Shown here: in pieces, positions 17,216 through 24,435 of the stretch | Position numbering within the stretch: position 1 is the first letter of the stretch | How the letters are laid out: each line of letters opens with the position of its first letter | NCBI GenBank assembly: GCA_013152515.1 | Contig: JAADGD010000318.1 | Span: forward strand, 1 to 32,679 | DNA from: Planctomycetota bacterium | Lineage (GTDB): Bacteria > Planctomycetota > Planctomycetia > Pirellulales > Lacipirellulaceae | Reading direction: 5' to 3' | Length of the DNA: 32,679 nucleotides | The notes under the pieces: generated by a model | The model's database searches: none | The model's input: only the letters and a program-made list of their open reading frames with translations | What the model was told of the DNA's origin: nothing | Made by a program: the position numbers and the translations under genes

Positions 17216-18499
17216 GTGTCATCCGTTACCTTACCCAAATCATCCGATACTGCTCGAATCGCCGCGCCTCAGGTCCGCAACTACCCTCGCTTTTTGCTGT
17301 GGTTGTTGGGAGTTGCTACCGATGGTGGCGTTTGGTTTTACACTTGGATGTTTGTGTTGACCGCGATATTTTTGGTGGGCGCCAACGCCTGGGCAATCCA
17401 AGTTGCCGAGGGAATGATCGTCACGCACATGACCGATCATGTCAGTTGGGGGCTTTACATCGCGAATTTTACTTTTGCCGTTGGAGTTGCCGCCGGTGGC
17501 GTCATGATGGTCATCCCGGCGTACCTTTACCACAACAAAAAAATGCACGATGTCGTTATCGTTGGTGAGTTGCTCGCCATCGCAGCGATTGTTATGTGTC
17601 TGATGTTTGTTACTGCCGACCTGGGGCGCCCCGATCGGTTTTGGCATATGATTCCCGGGCTGGGGCGATTCAATTTCCCGCTCTCGATGCTCACGTGGGA
17701 TGTCGTGGTTCTCAACGGTTACCTTCTGATAAATCTACATATCTGTGGCTACATGTTGTACATGCGGTACTTAGGGCAGCGCCCGAACCCGCGGTGGTAT
17801 GTGCCCTTTGTGATGGTCTCGGTGTTCTGGGCGATTTCGATTCACACCGTGACAGCCTTTCTCTATTGCGGGCTGGGGGGACGCCCTTTTTGGAACTCGG
17901 CCTTGCTGGCACCACGGTTTTTGGCCAGCGCTTTCGTCTCAGGGCCCGCGTTCATCATTGTTACGCTACTGATCCTCAAACGAATGCTGGGCGAACGCAT
18001 TTCCGACGAGCCGATTCGCCTGCTCGTGAACATTGTACGCGTCACGATGGTCGTGAACCTAATCATGATTGTGTCGGAAGTTTTTACCGAGTTCTACACC
18101 GGTGGCAGCCATACCGCCTCTGCCCGTTATCTGTTTATTGGTCTCCATGGGCACTATGGACTGGTACCCTGGATTTGGACTGCCATGGTTGCCAACGTGG
18201 CCGCCGCCGTTTTGTTTCTGTCGCCTCTGGTGTTCCGCCGGACGAGCGTGTTGGTTGTGGCTTGCGGCCTGGCCTTTTTAGCTGCATGGATCGAAAAAGG
18301 AATGGGCCTGATTGTGCCGGGGTTCGTTCCCAGCACCTTACATGAAATTGTCGAATACCAACCTAGCTTGTTGGAATGGAAGGTCACCGCGAGTGTCTGG
18401 GCTTTTGGGCTCATGGTCTATACGATCGGGCTCAAGGCTGCGATAGGCGTTATCGCGCAAAGCCCCCAACTGCCGGACGAGGGCCCAACCCATGATTAG
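17216..18499 (+). CDS. NrfD/PsrC-family membrane quinol oxidoreductase subunit
   Basis: 427 residues from GTG 17216; no in-frame ATG occurs before residue 45, so the GTG (or another upstream non-ATG) start is needed to keep the first helix. About ten transmembrane helices are visible. Family signatures include SWGLYIANFTFAVGVAAGGVMM near residues 78-99, ADLGRPDRFWHM and FPLSMLTWDVVVLNGYL, which match NrfD/PsrC/DsrP proteins, where the early helices form the quinone site. Together with the upstream ferredoxin it would form a two-subunit quinol dehydrogenase delivering electrons to periplasmic carriers. It takes the place that NapC or NapGH holds in better-known nap clusters. Its end overlaps napD by eight bases. 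Confidence 0.9.
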   Translation: MSSVTLPKSSDTARIAAPQVRNYPRFLLWLLGVATDGGVWFYTWMFVLTAIFLVGANAWAIQVAEGMIVTHMTDHVSWGLYIANFTFAVGVAAGGVMMVIPAYLYHNKKMHDVVIVGELLAIAAIVMCLMFVTADLGRPDRFWHMIPGLGRFNFPLSMLTWDVVVLNGYLLINLHICGYMLYMRYLGQRPNPRWYVPFVMVSVFWAISIHTVTAFLYCGLGGRPFWNSALLAPRFLASAFVSGPAFIIVTLLILKRMLGERISDEPIRLLVNIVRVTMVVNLIMIVSEVFTEFYTGGSHTASARYLFIGLHGHYGLVPWIWTAMVANVAAAVLFLSPLVFRRTSVLVVACGLAFLAAWIEKGMGLIVPGFVPSTLHEIVEYQPSLLEWKVTASVWAFGLMVYTIGLKAAIGVIAQSPQLPDEGPTHD

Positions 18500-18764
18500 C
18501 GGACTTGTTGCCACGCTGAATACCGATGTCGAGCTGGCCCAATCGGCCCTGCAAGCGATTGGACTCCACCCCGCTTTGGAATCTGGTCCGCAAAAGGGTT
18601 GTCGACTTCCGCTGGTGCTTGAAACGAGAACCCCAGCCGAGTCGCACGATCTGACCAACTGGCTGGGCGAGCTACTCGGGGTCGAACACGTGGACGTTGT
18701 GTATGTCGATTTGGGCGACGACTCGGGATCGTTCGAGAAATTAGTATCGCACTTGAATAAATGA
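18492..18764 (+). CDS. napD: NapD-type chaperone of nitrate reductase
   Basis: 90 residues, overlapping the NrfD-like gene by eight bases and napA by four. The sequence starts MISGLVATLN, has GCRLPLVLETRTPAESHDLTNWLGEL in the middle and ends in GVEHVDVVYVDLGDDS. This matches NapD in length and layout: an N-terminal strand, then a strand with the 'lvlE' motif, a helix, and the 'GV..v.vVY' strand near the end. NapD binds the Tat signal of NapA and guards cofactor loading before export. Position directly before napA supports this strongly. Sequence identity to proteobacterial NapD appears low, so the symbol rests on both motif pattern and synteny. Confidence 0.82.
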   Translation: MISGLVATLNTDVELAQSALQAIGLHPALESGPQKGCRLPLVLETRTPAESHDLTNWLGELLGVEHVDVVYVDLGDDSGSFEKLVSHLNK

Positions 18765-21181
18765 CCATGGACCAAGATCGCCGCCACTTTATCCGTTCTG
18801 CCGCGATGAGCGCCGCCACAGCGATTGCCTCGGGATCGGGCCCGTTTTCCTTGCCAATCGTTCACGCGACCGAAAGTTCGCCGATCTCGTGGAAGAAAGC
18901 CCCTTGTCGGTTTTGCGGGACCGGATGCCATGTGCAGGTGGGCGTGGAAAATGGCCGGGTCGTAGCAATCGCCGGCGATCAAGACGCCGAAGTCAACAAG
19001 GGGCTACTCTGCGTCAAGGGTTACCACGTCGGCTCGGTGCTGTACGGCAAAGATCGCCTCACTCGACCGCTGCTTCGCCGAGGCGACCGCTACGAAGCGA
19101 TTTCATGGGACCAAGCACTCGACGTGATCGCATCGCGGATCGAAGCGGCCCCCGAGCGGTTTGCCCTGTATGGCTCGGGCCAATGGACCATTCCCGAGGG
19201 CTACGCCGCACAAAAATTCATGAAAGGTGGTCTGTCGAATAACCACATCGACCCCAACGCGCGGCTCTGCATGGCCTCGGCCGTGACCGGGTTCCTGGCC
19301 ACGTACGGTGTCGACGAGCCGGCGGGCTGCTTCGACGATCTCGACCATTGCGACGTGCTGATCCTATGGGGCAACAATCCGGCGGAGATGCACCCGGTGT
19401 TGTTTTCGCGAGTGGTCGATCGACGTTCGCGAGGCGCGTCCGTCGAGATGATCGACATCAGCACGCGCCGCACGCGCAGCACCGAGCAGTGCCAACACTA
19501 TCTCGAAATGAAACCGAACGGCGACGTTGCTATCGCCAACGGCATTGCGCACCTGCTGCTCAAAAATGGGACCTACGATCGCGCGTTTGTCGAGTCGCAT
19601 TGCAATTTCAAGGCACCGAATCCCGACAAACCCAATCTGCATGGCAAATCAATCCGCTTCGACGAATATCGACAACTGCTCGAGCCCTACACGCCGGAAT
19701 ATGTTGAAAAGCTGTCGGGAGTGCCGGCAGAGCAGATTCGCATGTTGGGAGATCGATTCGGCAACCGCGATTTGAAGATCACCTCGCTCTGGTGCATGGG
19801 AATGAATCAGCACACGATGGGGACGGCGATCAACACCATGGTCCACGGCCTCCACCTGTTGAGCGGGCATTTTGGACGCCCTGGCGACGCGCCAACCAGC
19901 TTGACCGGACAGCCTTCGGCATGCGGCACAGTACGGGAAGTTGGCACGCTTGCCCACGCCCTACCGGGAGGCCGGCTAGTGGCCAAGCCGGAGCACCGCC
20001 AACAGACCGAAGCGTTTTGGAATCTTCCCGAGGGTCGCGTGAACCCCAAACCGGGTTACCACACGGTGAAAATGTGGGAACAGTTCTGCACGCCCGCAGA
20101 TCAAGGTGGGGACATCGACACGATCTGGGTCCAGGTGACCAACCCGGGCCAGACGTTGCCGAATCTGCACAAGCTGTTCAATGCCAAACAAGGGCTCAAG
20201 GAAAAGTTCCTGATTGTCTCGGATGTCTACCCTACGGCCACGACGCAACTGGCCGATTTGATTTTGCCTTCCGCCATGTGGGTGGAAAAGAACGGCGTCT
20301 TCGGCAACTCGGAACGCCGCACGCAACAGTGGTTCAAAATGGTCGAGCCTCCCGGCGAGGCACGCGACGACCTTTGGCAAACCTTGGCCGTGGCCCATCG
20401 ATTATTCGACCGAGGCTTTGCCGGTATGCGAGACAAGGAGGGGCGTTTCCTGTTCGAAGTGGTCGACGACTCGGGCACGCCAGTCCCCGCGTGGCAATGG
20501 GAACACTACTACGACGTCAACGTCGACAAACATCTGTTCGAGGAATATCGGCCATTCACTCGCCTCAAGCACAAGGACTTGGCACCGTACGATGAGTATG
20601 TTCGGACGCGTGGAATGCGATGGCCGGTAGTTGAACAGTCCGACGGAACATGGGCCGAGACCCGGTTTCGTTTTGTGGAAGGTTACGATCCGTACGTGGA
20701 AGAGGGGTCGGAAATTCAATTTTATCATTCGACGACCCAAGACCACCGTGCGCAGCTATGGTTCCATCCCTACGAGCCGCCGGCCGAAGTACCCGACGTA
20801 GCCTATCCTCTGATGATGACAACCGGTCGTGTGTTGGAACATTGGCACTCCGGCTCGATGACCCGTCGCATTCCACAACTGAGCCAGGCGATGCCCTCGG
20901 CCTACGTAGAAATGAACCCTGACGACGCTCGCGAGCGCGGTATCCATAGTGGCGACCAGGTCGTGATTCGCTCACGGCGAGGCGAGCTAAAACTGGTCGC
21001 GTGGGTCAATGGCCGTGGCCGACCACCGCGAGGCACGGTGTTCGTCCCGTTTTTCGATGAGACCTTGCTCATCAATGAGCTCACGCTCGACGCGTTAGAT
21101 CCCTTTTCCAAGCAACCCGATTATAAAAAGAGTGCAGTGGAAGTGACAAAAATCGTAACCGTTCACGACAAAAAAGAATAG
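18761..21181 (+). CDS. napA: Periplasmic nitrate reductase catalytic subunit
   Basis: 806 residues; ATG 18761 overlaps the napD stop, and ATG 18767 is a possible alternative. A Tat signal (RRHFIRSAAMSAATAIASG) leads the protein. A [4Fe-4S] site follows: C49, C52, C56 and C84 in CRFCGTGCHVQVGVENGRV and LLCVKGY. Residues NARLCMASAVTGF place the Mo-ligating cysteine at C170. NapA signatures follow: WGNNPAEMHPVLFSRV, DISTRRTRSTEQCQHYLEM, SLTGQPSACGTVREVGTLAH and PKPGYHTVKMWEQF. The C-terminal MGD-binding domain is complete (TTGRVLEHWHSGSMTRRIPQL). The length fits NapA. It reduces nitrate to nitrite in the periplasm with bis-MGD molybdenum. Assimilatory or other substrates are less likely because of the Tat signal, the NapD neighbour and the NapB-like gene. 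Confidence 0.94.
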   Translation: MTMDQDRRHFIRSAAMSAATAIASGSGPFSLPIVHATESSPISWKKAPCRFCGTGCHVQVGVENGRVVAIAGDQDAEVNKGLLCVKGYHVGSVLYGKDRLTRPLLRRGDRYEAISWDQALDVIASRIEAAPERFALYGSGQWTIPEGYAAQKFMKGGLSNNHIDPNARLCMASAVTGFLATYGVDEPAGCFDDLDHCDVLILWGNNPAEMHPVLFSRVVDRRSRGASVEMIDISTRRTRSTEQCQHYLEMKPNGDVAIANGIAHLLLKNGTYDRAFVESHCNFKAPNPDKPNLHGKSIRFDEYRQLLEPYTPEYVEKLSGVPAEQIRMLGDRFGNRDLKITSLWCMGMNQHTMGTAINTMVHGLHLLSGHFGRPGDAPTSLTGQPSACGTVREVGTLAHALPGGRLVAKPEHRQQTEAFWNLPEGRVNPKPGYHTVKMWEQFCTPADQGGDIDTIWVQVTNPGQTLPNLHKLFNAKQGLKEKFLIVSDVYPTATTQLADLILPSAMWVEKNGVFGNSERRTQQWFKMVEPPGEARDDLWQTLAVAHRLFDRGFAGMRDKEGRFLFEVVDDSGTPVPAWQWEHYYDVNVDKHLFEEYRPFTRLKHKDLAPYDEYVRTRGMRWPVVEQSDGTWAETRFRFVEGYDPYVEEGSEIQFYHSTTQDHRAQLWFHPYEPPAEVPDVAYPLMMTTGRVLEHWHSGSMTRRIPQLSQAMPSAYVEMNPDDARERGIHSGDQVVIRSRRGELKLVAWVNGRGRPPRGTVFVPFFDETLLINELTLDALDPFSKQPDYKKSAVEVTKIVTVHDKKE

Positions 21182-21327
21182 AACGCGGATGAACGCGGAT
21201 CCAACAGATTTCCGCAGATAAAAACAGGGGTGTTTATTCGCTTTTGCAACTCACACACTTATAAACGGGGCAACCCTTTTTTTCTTGGATCAGCGACTAT
21301 CCGCCTAATCTGCGTTTATCCGCGTTC
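21181..21327. repeat. Paired inverted repeat, arms 20 bases
   Basis: Left arm 21181-21200 (GAACGCGGATGAACGCGGAT) and right arm 21308-21327 are reverse complements with two mismatches in 20, separated by 107 bases. The left arm begins on the last base of the napA stop codon. This GAACGCGGAT-type sequence resembles short repeats dispersed in several bacterial genomes. The remaining gap to 21457 holds no gene. Confidence 0.7.
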
Positions 21328-21457
21328 TATTCGTAAACGTTCACGATAAAGAATGAAAAACAACCACGAATCCTGTGAACGGTTACCAAAAATCTAACTT
21401 GGACCCTTGATGAAACCCCTCGATGAAACCCTTCAATGAAACTCGAAGCAAATTTCC

Positions 21458-22396
21458 ATGCAACTCTCCTCTCACCATGACGATCCTGTCCAAAAAGGTG
21501 CCAAGCCGCCGCCGTCCGCACCAGGCGATTTTACGCAACGGCAGACGGTGCTTATCGCGATTGGGCTGATCGGCGTTGCTACGACCGGTTATTTTTTGGG
21601 GCTTACCTCGCCCATGATGGCCGGCGACGAGCGGCCCTCCGATGCGGCCGAGGCAGTGCAAACAGAAGAACACCCTCCTGCGTCCTCGACGGTCATCCCC
21701 GCGACAGCCTATGCCGAGATGCCTTTTGTCCAGACTCGATCCCGTCGGTTACGAGCCACTCGGTTGAACATGCTTCGTCAAACTCCCTACGATGTCAATG
21801 TGAAAATCGATGTGAATGAGGCGGAGAAACTTGCCTCGCTCGCAGATCGAGAAACACGCCGGGCTTTCGATGGAGCACCTCCCACCGTTCCCCATCCGAT
21901 TGACCAACTCGATTCGACGGCTTGCATGGCATGTCACGGCGAAGGCTTGCGGAGCGGAACCTTTCGAGCGAGCAAGATGCCGCACCCCTATTACTCCAGT
22001 TGCACGCAATGTCATGTAGAACAAAATGCCAAATTCGCACCCGCATCGGCGACCTTTGAAAATTCGTTTACCGGGGTCGCCGCGCCCACCAGTGGAGGGC
22101 GTGCTTCTCAAGGTGCTACGCCGACGCTCCCGTATACCGATTGGATGCGCAAGGCCATTCAGAATAGGGACCCCGCTACCGATTGGGTACCGCCGGTGTT
22201 TCCTCATACCACCTGGATGCGCAACGACTGCCTGAGTTGCCACGGACGGACCGCTGCGCCTGGGATGGAATCAACACACCCCTGGCAAGCGAATTGCTTG
22301 CGATGTCATGGCAAATCACCTCAACTGAACCCAACCGAACTGCCCGACGTTCCCAAATTCTTGTCCTCCCCTGCCATACTGGATAGCGATGAGTAA
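21458..22396 (+). CDS. Tetraheme NapB-like cytochrome c
   Basis: 312 residues from ATG 21458; no clear ribosome binding site. An N-terminal transmembrane helix (about 30-49) suggests a membrane anchor. The region after residue 130 reads FDGAPPTVPHPID...CMACH (C156)...MPHPYYSSCTQCHVEQNAKFAP, with CTQCH at C182. This fits the diheme NapB fold (APPviPH, first CXXCH, 'H', then 'C..CHv.q'). A second half repeats the pattern: TDWVPPVFPHTTWMRNDCLSCH (C258)...STHPWQANCLRCH (C280). The protein thus looks like two fused NapB-like diheme units. NapB passes electrons to NapA in the periplasm. A tetraheme membrane-bound form would make a longer relay. It follows napA after a repeat-containing gap. Confidence 0.83.
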   Translation: MQLSSHHDDPVQKGAKPPPSAPGDFTQRQTVLIAIGLIGVATTGYFLGLTSPMMAGDERPSDAAEAVQTEEHPPASSTVIPATAYAEMPFVQTRSRRLRATRLNMLRQTPYDVNVKIDVNEAEKLASLADRETRRAFDGAPPTVPHPIDQLDSTACMACHGEGLRSGTFRASKMPHPYYSSCTQCHVEQNAKFAPASATFENSFTGVAAPTSGGRASQGATPTLPYTDWMRKAIQNRDPATDWVPPVFPHTTWMRNDCLSCHGRTAAPGMESTHPWQANCLRCHGKSPQLNPTELPDVPKFLSSPAILDSDE

Positions 22397-22841
22397 ACAG
22401 CAGCCCCAAATGTCGCGTCGCGATTGGTTTCGACTTCGCTTGCCGGTCACGCCGTCTGAAAAGCAACAACGACTAGGGGCCGAACCGCCGACTGGCTTGC
22501 AATCGATCGATGATCCGATCAATCATGGTGGCTTCGATTTGTCGTCGTTGCCGCCGATGCACGAGGCAACGCTTGACGCCCAAGAAGTCGCCGCCCTGTT
22601 TGCCGATCTCGAGCAACATGCCACAGCGGTGCAATTCGTAGCACGCAGTAACACAGGCAACGCGTCTGATCGATTCAGCCATGTGGACATAAAAGGAGCC
22701 CGCGATCAGCTACTCGGCGGCAACGTACGTAAATTACAGATCCGCTACCAATGGCAGAACGCCCACTGGATCGATACGCTTGAACGACGCCCCGATGGCT
22801 TTCGGCTAGTGCGCATCCAGCACGCCAAGGTTTCAAAGTAG
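22389..22841 (+). CDS. Hypothetical protein of the nap cluster
   Basis: 150 residues, start ATG 22389 overlapping the NapB-like stop by eight bases, so probably coupled. The N-terminus contains SRRDWFRLR, reminiscent of a twin-arginine motif, but no hydrophobic stretch follows (LPVTPSEKQQRLGAEPP), so export by this route is doubtful. NapF-type proteins also begin with such a motif, but no cysteine cluster is present here. The middle reads FDLSSLPPMHEATLDAQEVAALFADLEQHA, and the end is basic and beta-rich (VRKLQIRYQWQNAHWIDTLERRPDGFRLVRIQ). No family is recognised. The position implies a role in assembling or tuning the nitrate reductase. Confidence 0.68.
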   Translation: MSKQQPQMSRRDWFRLRLPVTPSEKQQRLGAEPPTGLQSIDDPINHGGFDLSSLPPMHEATLDAQEVAALFADLEQHATAVQFVARSNTGNASDRFSHVDIKGARDQLLGGNVRKLQIRYQWQNAHWIDTLERRPDGFRLVRIQHAKVSK

Positions 22842-23555
22842 CAGGCACACGAAGTTTGTCTACTACTTTCTGTTTCTGTGCCACATTAAGAACACGCCTT
22901 AGCTGTGCATATTCGCACATACGCGCACCAACGGGCACACTTTTAGTGGCTTTAACAGCCCATGAAGTAACAAGAGATGGAGATAAATCATATTTGGACA
23001 TTTTTGTCCTTTATTCTGAAATAATTATTTGCTTAGCATCATGACGTATGCTACTCTTAGAACCATCTGAGGGGACGTTGTGTTCTTGCAAAAACTTCCC
23101 CCACATCAGTGAGCCCGCATCCAGAAAGCTAATGGATCTATTATCTTCGACAGCTAGCTCTTAGCGTCTTGTTCCAGCATTGTTTTGATGTTCAATGCTG
23201 AACAGGTATTCGGAGTGGAACGGGCGTTCTTCGTTTCATCTCACGAACGTTCTGGTCACGAAAGTTCTGGAGATGCTCTGTCGGCATCTTTTCGGGTGTG
23301 TCCTCGAATGAGGAATTCTAGCGAATAGGAACTCAACCGAGTCCACCTCTTGTGTGATAAGGTATGGGATTTGCTCCTTGGTCACGCGTAACCCTTTCAG
23401 TTCAATAGTCACGCGCTAATGGATCACGACAATTGCTATTTTTTCTCGGAGGAACTTCGAGAGAGGCCCAGTAGTGGGTGGGTCCGTGAGTGGCCTATCC
23501 GTTTTTCACGCATCAAAAATACATGATGCACACGTTTATTAGTGGAGGGTTGATT
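22842..23555 (+). other. Intergenic region with hairpin and tandem repeat, no gene seen
   Basis: About 710 bases between the nap cluster and the PEP-CTERM cytochrome. Short open frames here have no coding character. Two structures stand out. A hairpin spans 23170-23204, with stem CAGCATTG/CAATGCTG, a 10-base loop and an outer TGTT/AACA extension across one bulged base. A tandem pair of 15-base units spans 23241-23270 (TCACGAACGTTCTGG, one mismatch in the second). Both lie upstream of the cytochrome start and could be 5' regulatory elements. No promoter could be placed with confidence. Confidence 0.5.
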
Positions 23556-24263
23556 ATGAAAACTAGATCAATAGTGGCTCCAATGTTGGCATTGGGAGTG
23601 TTGTTTGCCTTTGAGAATGTGGCCCAGGCGTTTCCCGGTTCGGCGGTGGGCACCGGAAACAGTTGCGCTTCGTGTCACAGTTCCGATGGCGGATCGAATC
23701 CCGTGCAACCCACGAATGATCCAGCATCGGATCGTGTGGATGCCCTGGAAATTCTCGGGGAAGCCCTTTTAGACCTGGGAGATGGCAATCGCAATGATGG
23801 AAAGGACCGGGGGTCGCTTCAGGTCTTTACCGTGCAACCCGGTGGTACCGTCGACCTGACGATGCAAGTCCTTGATGGGGCCGACAAATATGCTGTGCAA
23901 TTAAAGCGTTTAGAAAAAGCGGGTGTTTTGGGGCCTGCCGATACCGATTTCTTGACCGGTTTTGTTCCGGACGTCAGTTGGTTTGCACAGGGGGTTCCGA
24001 ATACGTATTACACGAGTGTCCCGTTTTCTACCAGCTGGGCCGTCGTTTCACCCAGCGGACCCGATCCTTACACTTTTAGCCTAACCGTTGATCCGGGTAC
24101 GCCTCTGAACGTATACGATCTGGAGTTTGCCGTCGCCGGCCACCAGAATGTAAGGTTCTACGACGATCTGCACTTCTACTTGAACGTAGTTCCCGAACCG
24201 AACACGTTGGCACTGCTGGCTGTGGCCGGAATGGGAATCTGCTACTTGAGGAGACGACCTTAG
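23556..24263 (+). CDS. PEP-CTERM monoheme cytochrome-like protein
   Basis: 235 residues from ATG 23556, which follows GGAGGG by seven bases. The frame is open to 23490 but the upstream segment lacks such a site. The signal peptide ends near AQA/FPGS. One heme motif CASCH (C37, C40, H41) lies in GTGNSCASCHSSDGGS just after it. A beta-rich domain follows (LQVFTVQPGGTVDLTMQVLDG... SGPDPYTFSLTVD), comparable to exported proteins in which a GxGxCxxCH segment precedes a Reeler or choice-of-anchor-type domain. The C-terminus VPEPNTLALLAVAGMGICYLRRRP is a complete PEP-CTERM signal with an Arg tail. It is therefore exported and probably exosortase processed. It is convergent with the porin gene. Confidence 0.85.
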   Translation: MKTRSIVAPMLALGVLFAFENVAQAFPGSAVGTGNSCASCHSSDGGSNPVQPTNDPASDRVDALEILGEALLDLGDGNRNDGKDRGSLQVFTVQPGGTVDLTMQVLDGADKYAVQLKRLEKAGVLGPADTDFLTGFVPDVSWFAQGVPNTYYTSVPFSTSWAVVSPSGPDPYTFSLTVDPGTPLNVYDLEFAVAGHQNVRFYDDLHFYLNVVPEPNTLALLAVAGMGICYLRRRP

Positions 24264-24318
24264 AGCAAGCTGACTCGGAAATCCCATCCGGTCTCTCCCT
24301 CTGATGTCTGCTGGCATT

Positions 24319-24353
24319 GCACGGTCAGGGTGTCTCCCCTGGCCGTGCTTTTC
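24319..24353 (+). terminator. Rho-independent terminator
   Basis: Stem 24319-24330 (GCACGGTCAGGG) pairs with 24337-24348 (CCCTGGCCGTGC) with one G-U pair and a six-base loop, followed by TTTT. It lies 55 bases after the stop of the PEP-CTERM cytochrome gene and would end its transcript before the convergent porin gene. Confidence 0.85.
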
Positions 24354-24435
24354 TATGTTCCAACAAAACGATGCTGACACAGCACGAATGCATTTCCAAA
24401 TACTAATCTTTAGGTGTCCCGCCGTGACACTCTAT

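Noticed and set aside
17596-18345. 249-codon open frame on the plus strand inside the NrfD-like gene
   Set aside because: It overlaps a strongly supported membrane protein in another frame and has no coherent domain or start signal.
19792-20595. 267-codon open frame inside napA
   Set aside because: Alternate-frame shadow of NapA; composition is Arg/Pro/His-rich and without motifs.
18761-21181. Formate dehydrogenase or assimilatory nitrate reductase as alternative for the molybdoenzyme
   Set aside because: The Tat signal, NARLCMASAVTGF with Cys as Mo ligand (not selenocysteine), TGQPSACGTVREVG, and adjacent NapD and NapB-like genes fit NapA better.
22836-22868. Possible terminator after the last nap-cluster gene (AAAGTAG...CTACTTT)
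   Set aside because: AT-rich seven-base stem with a 19-base loop and no proper T-run; too weak.
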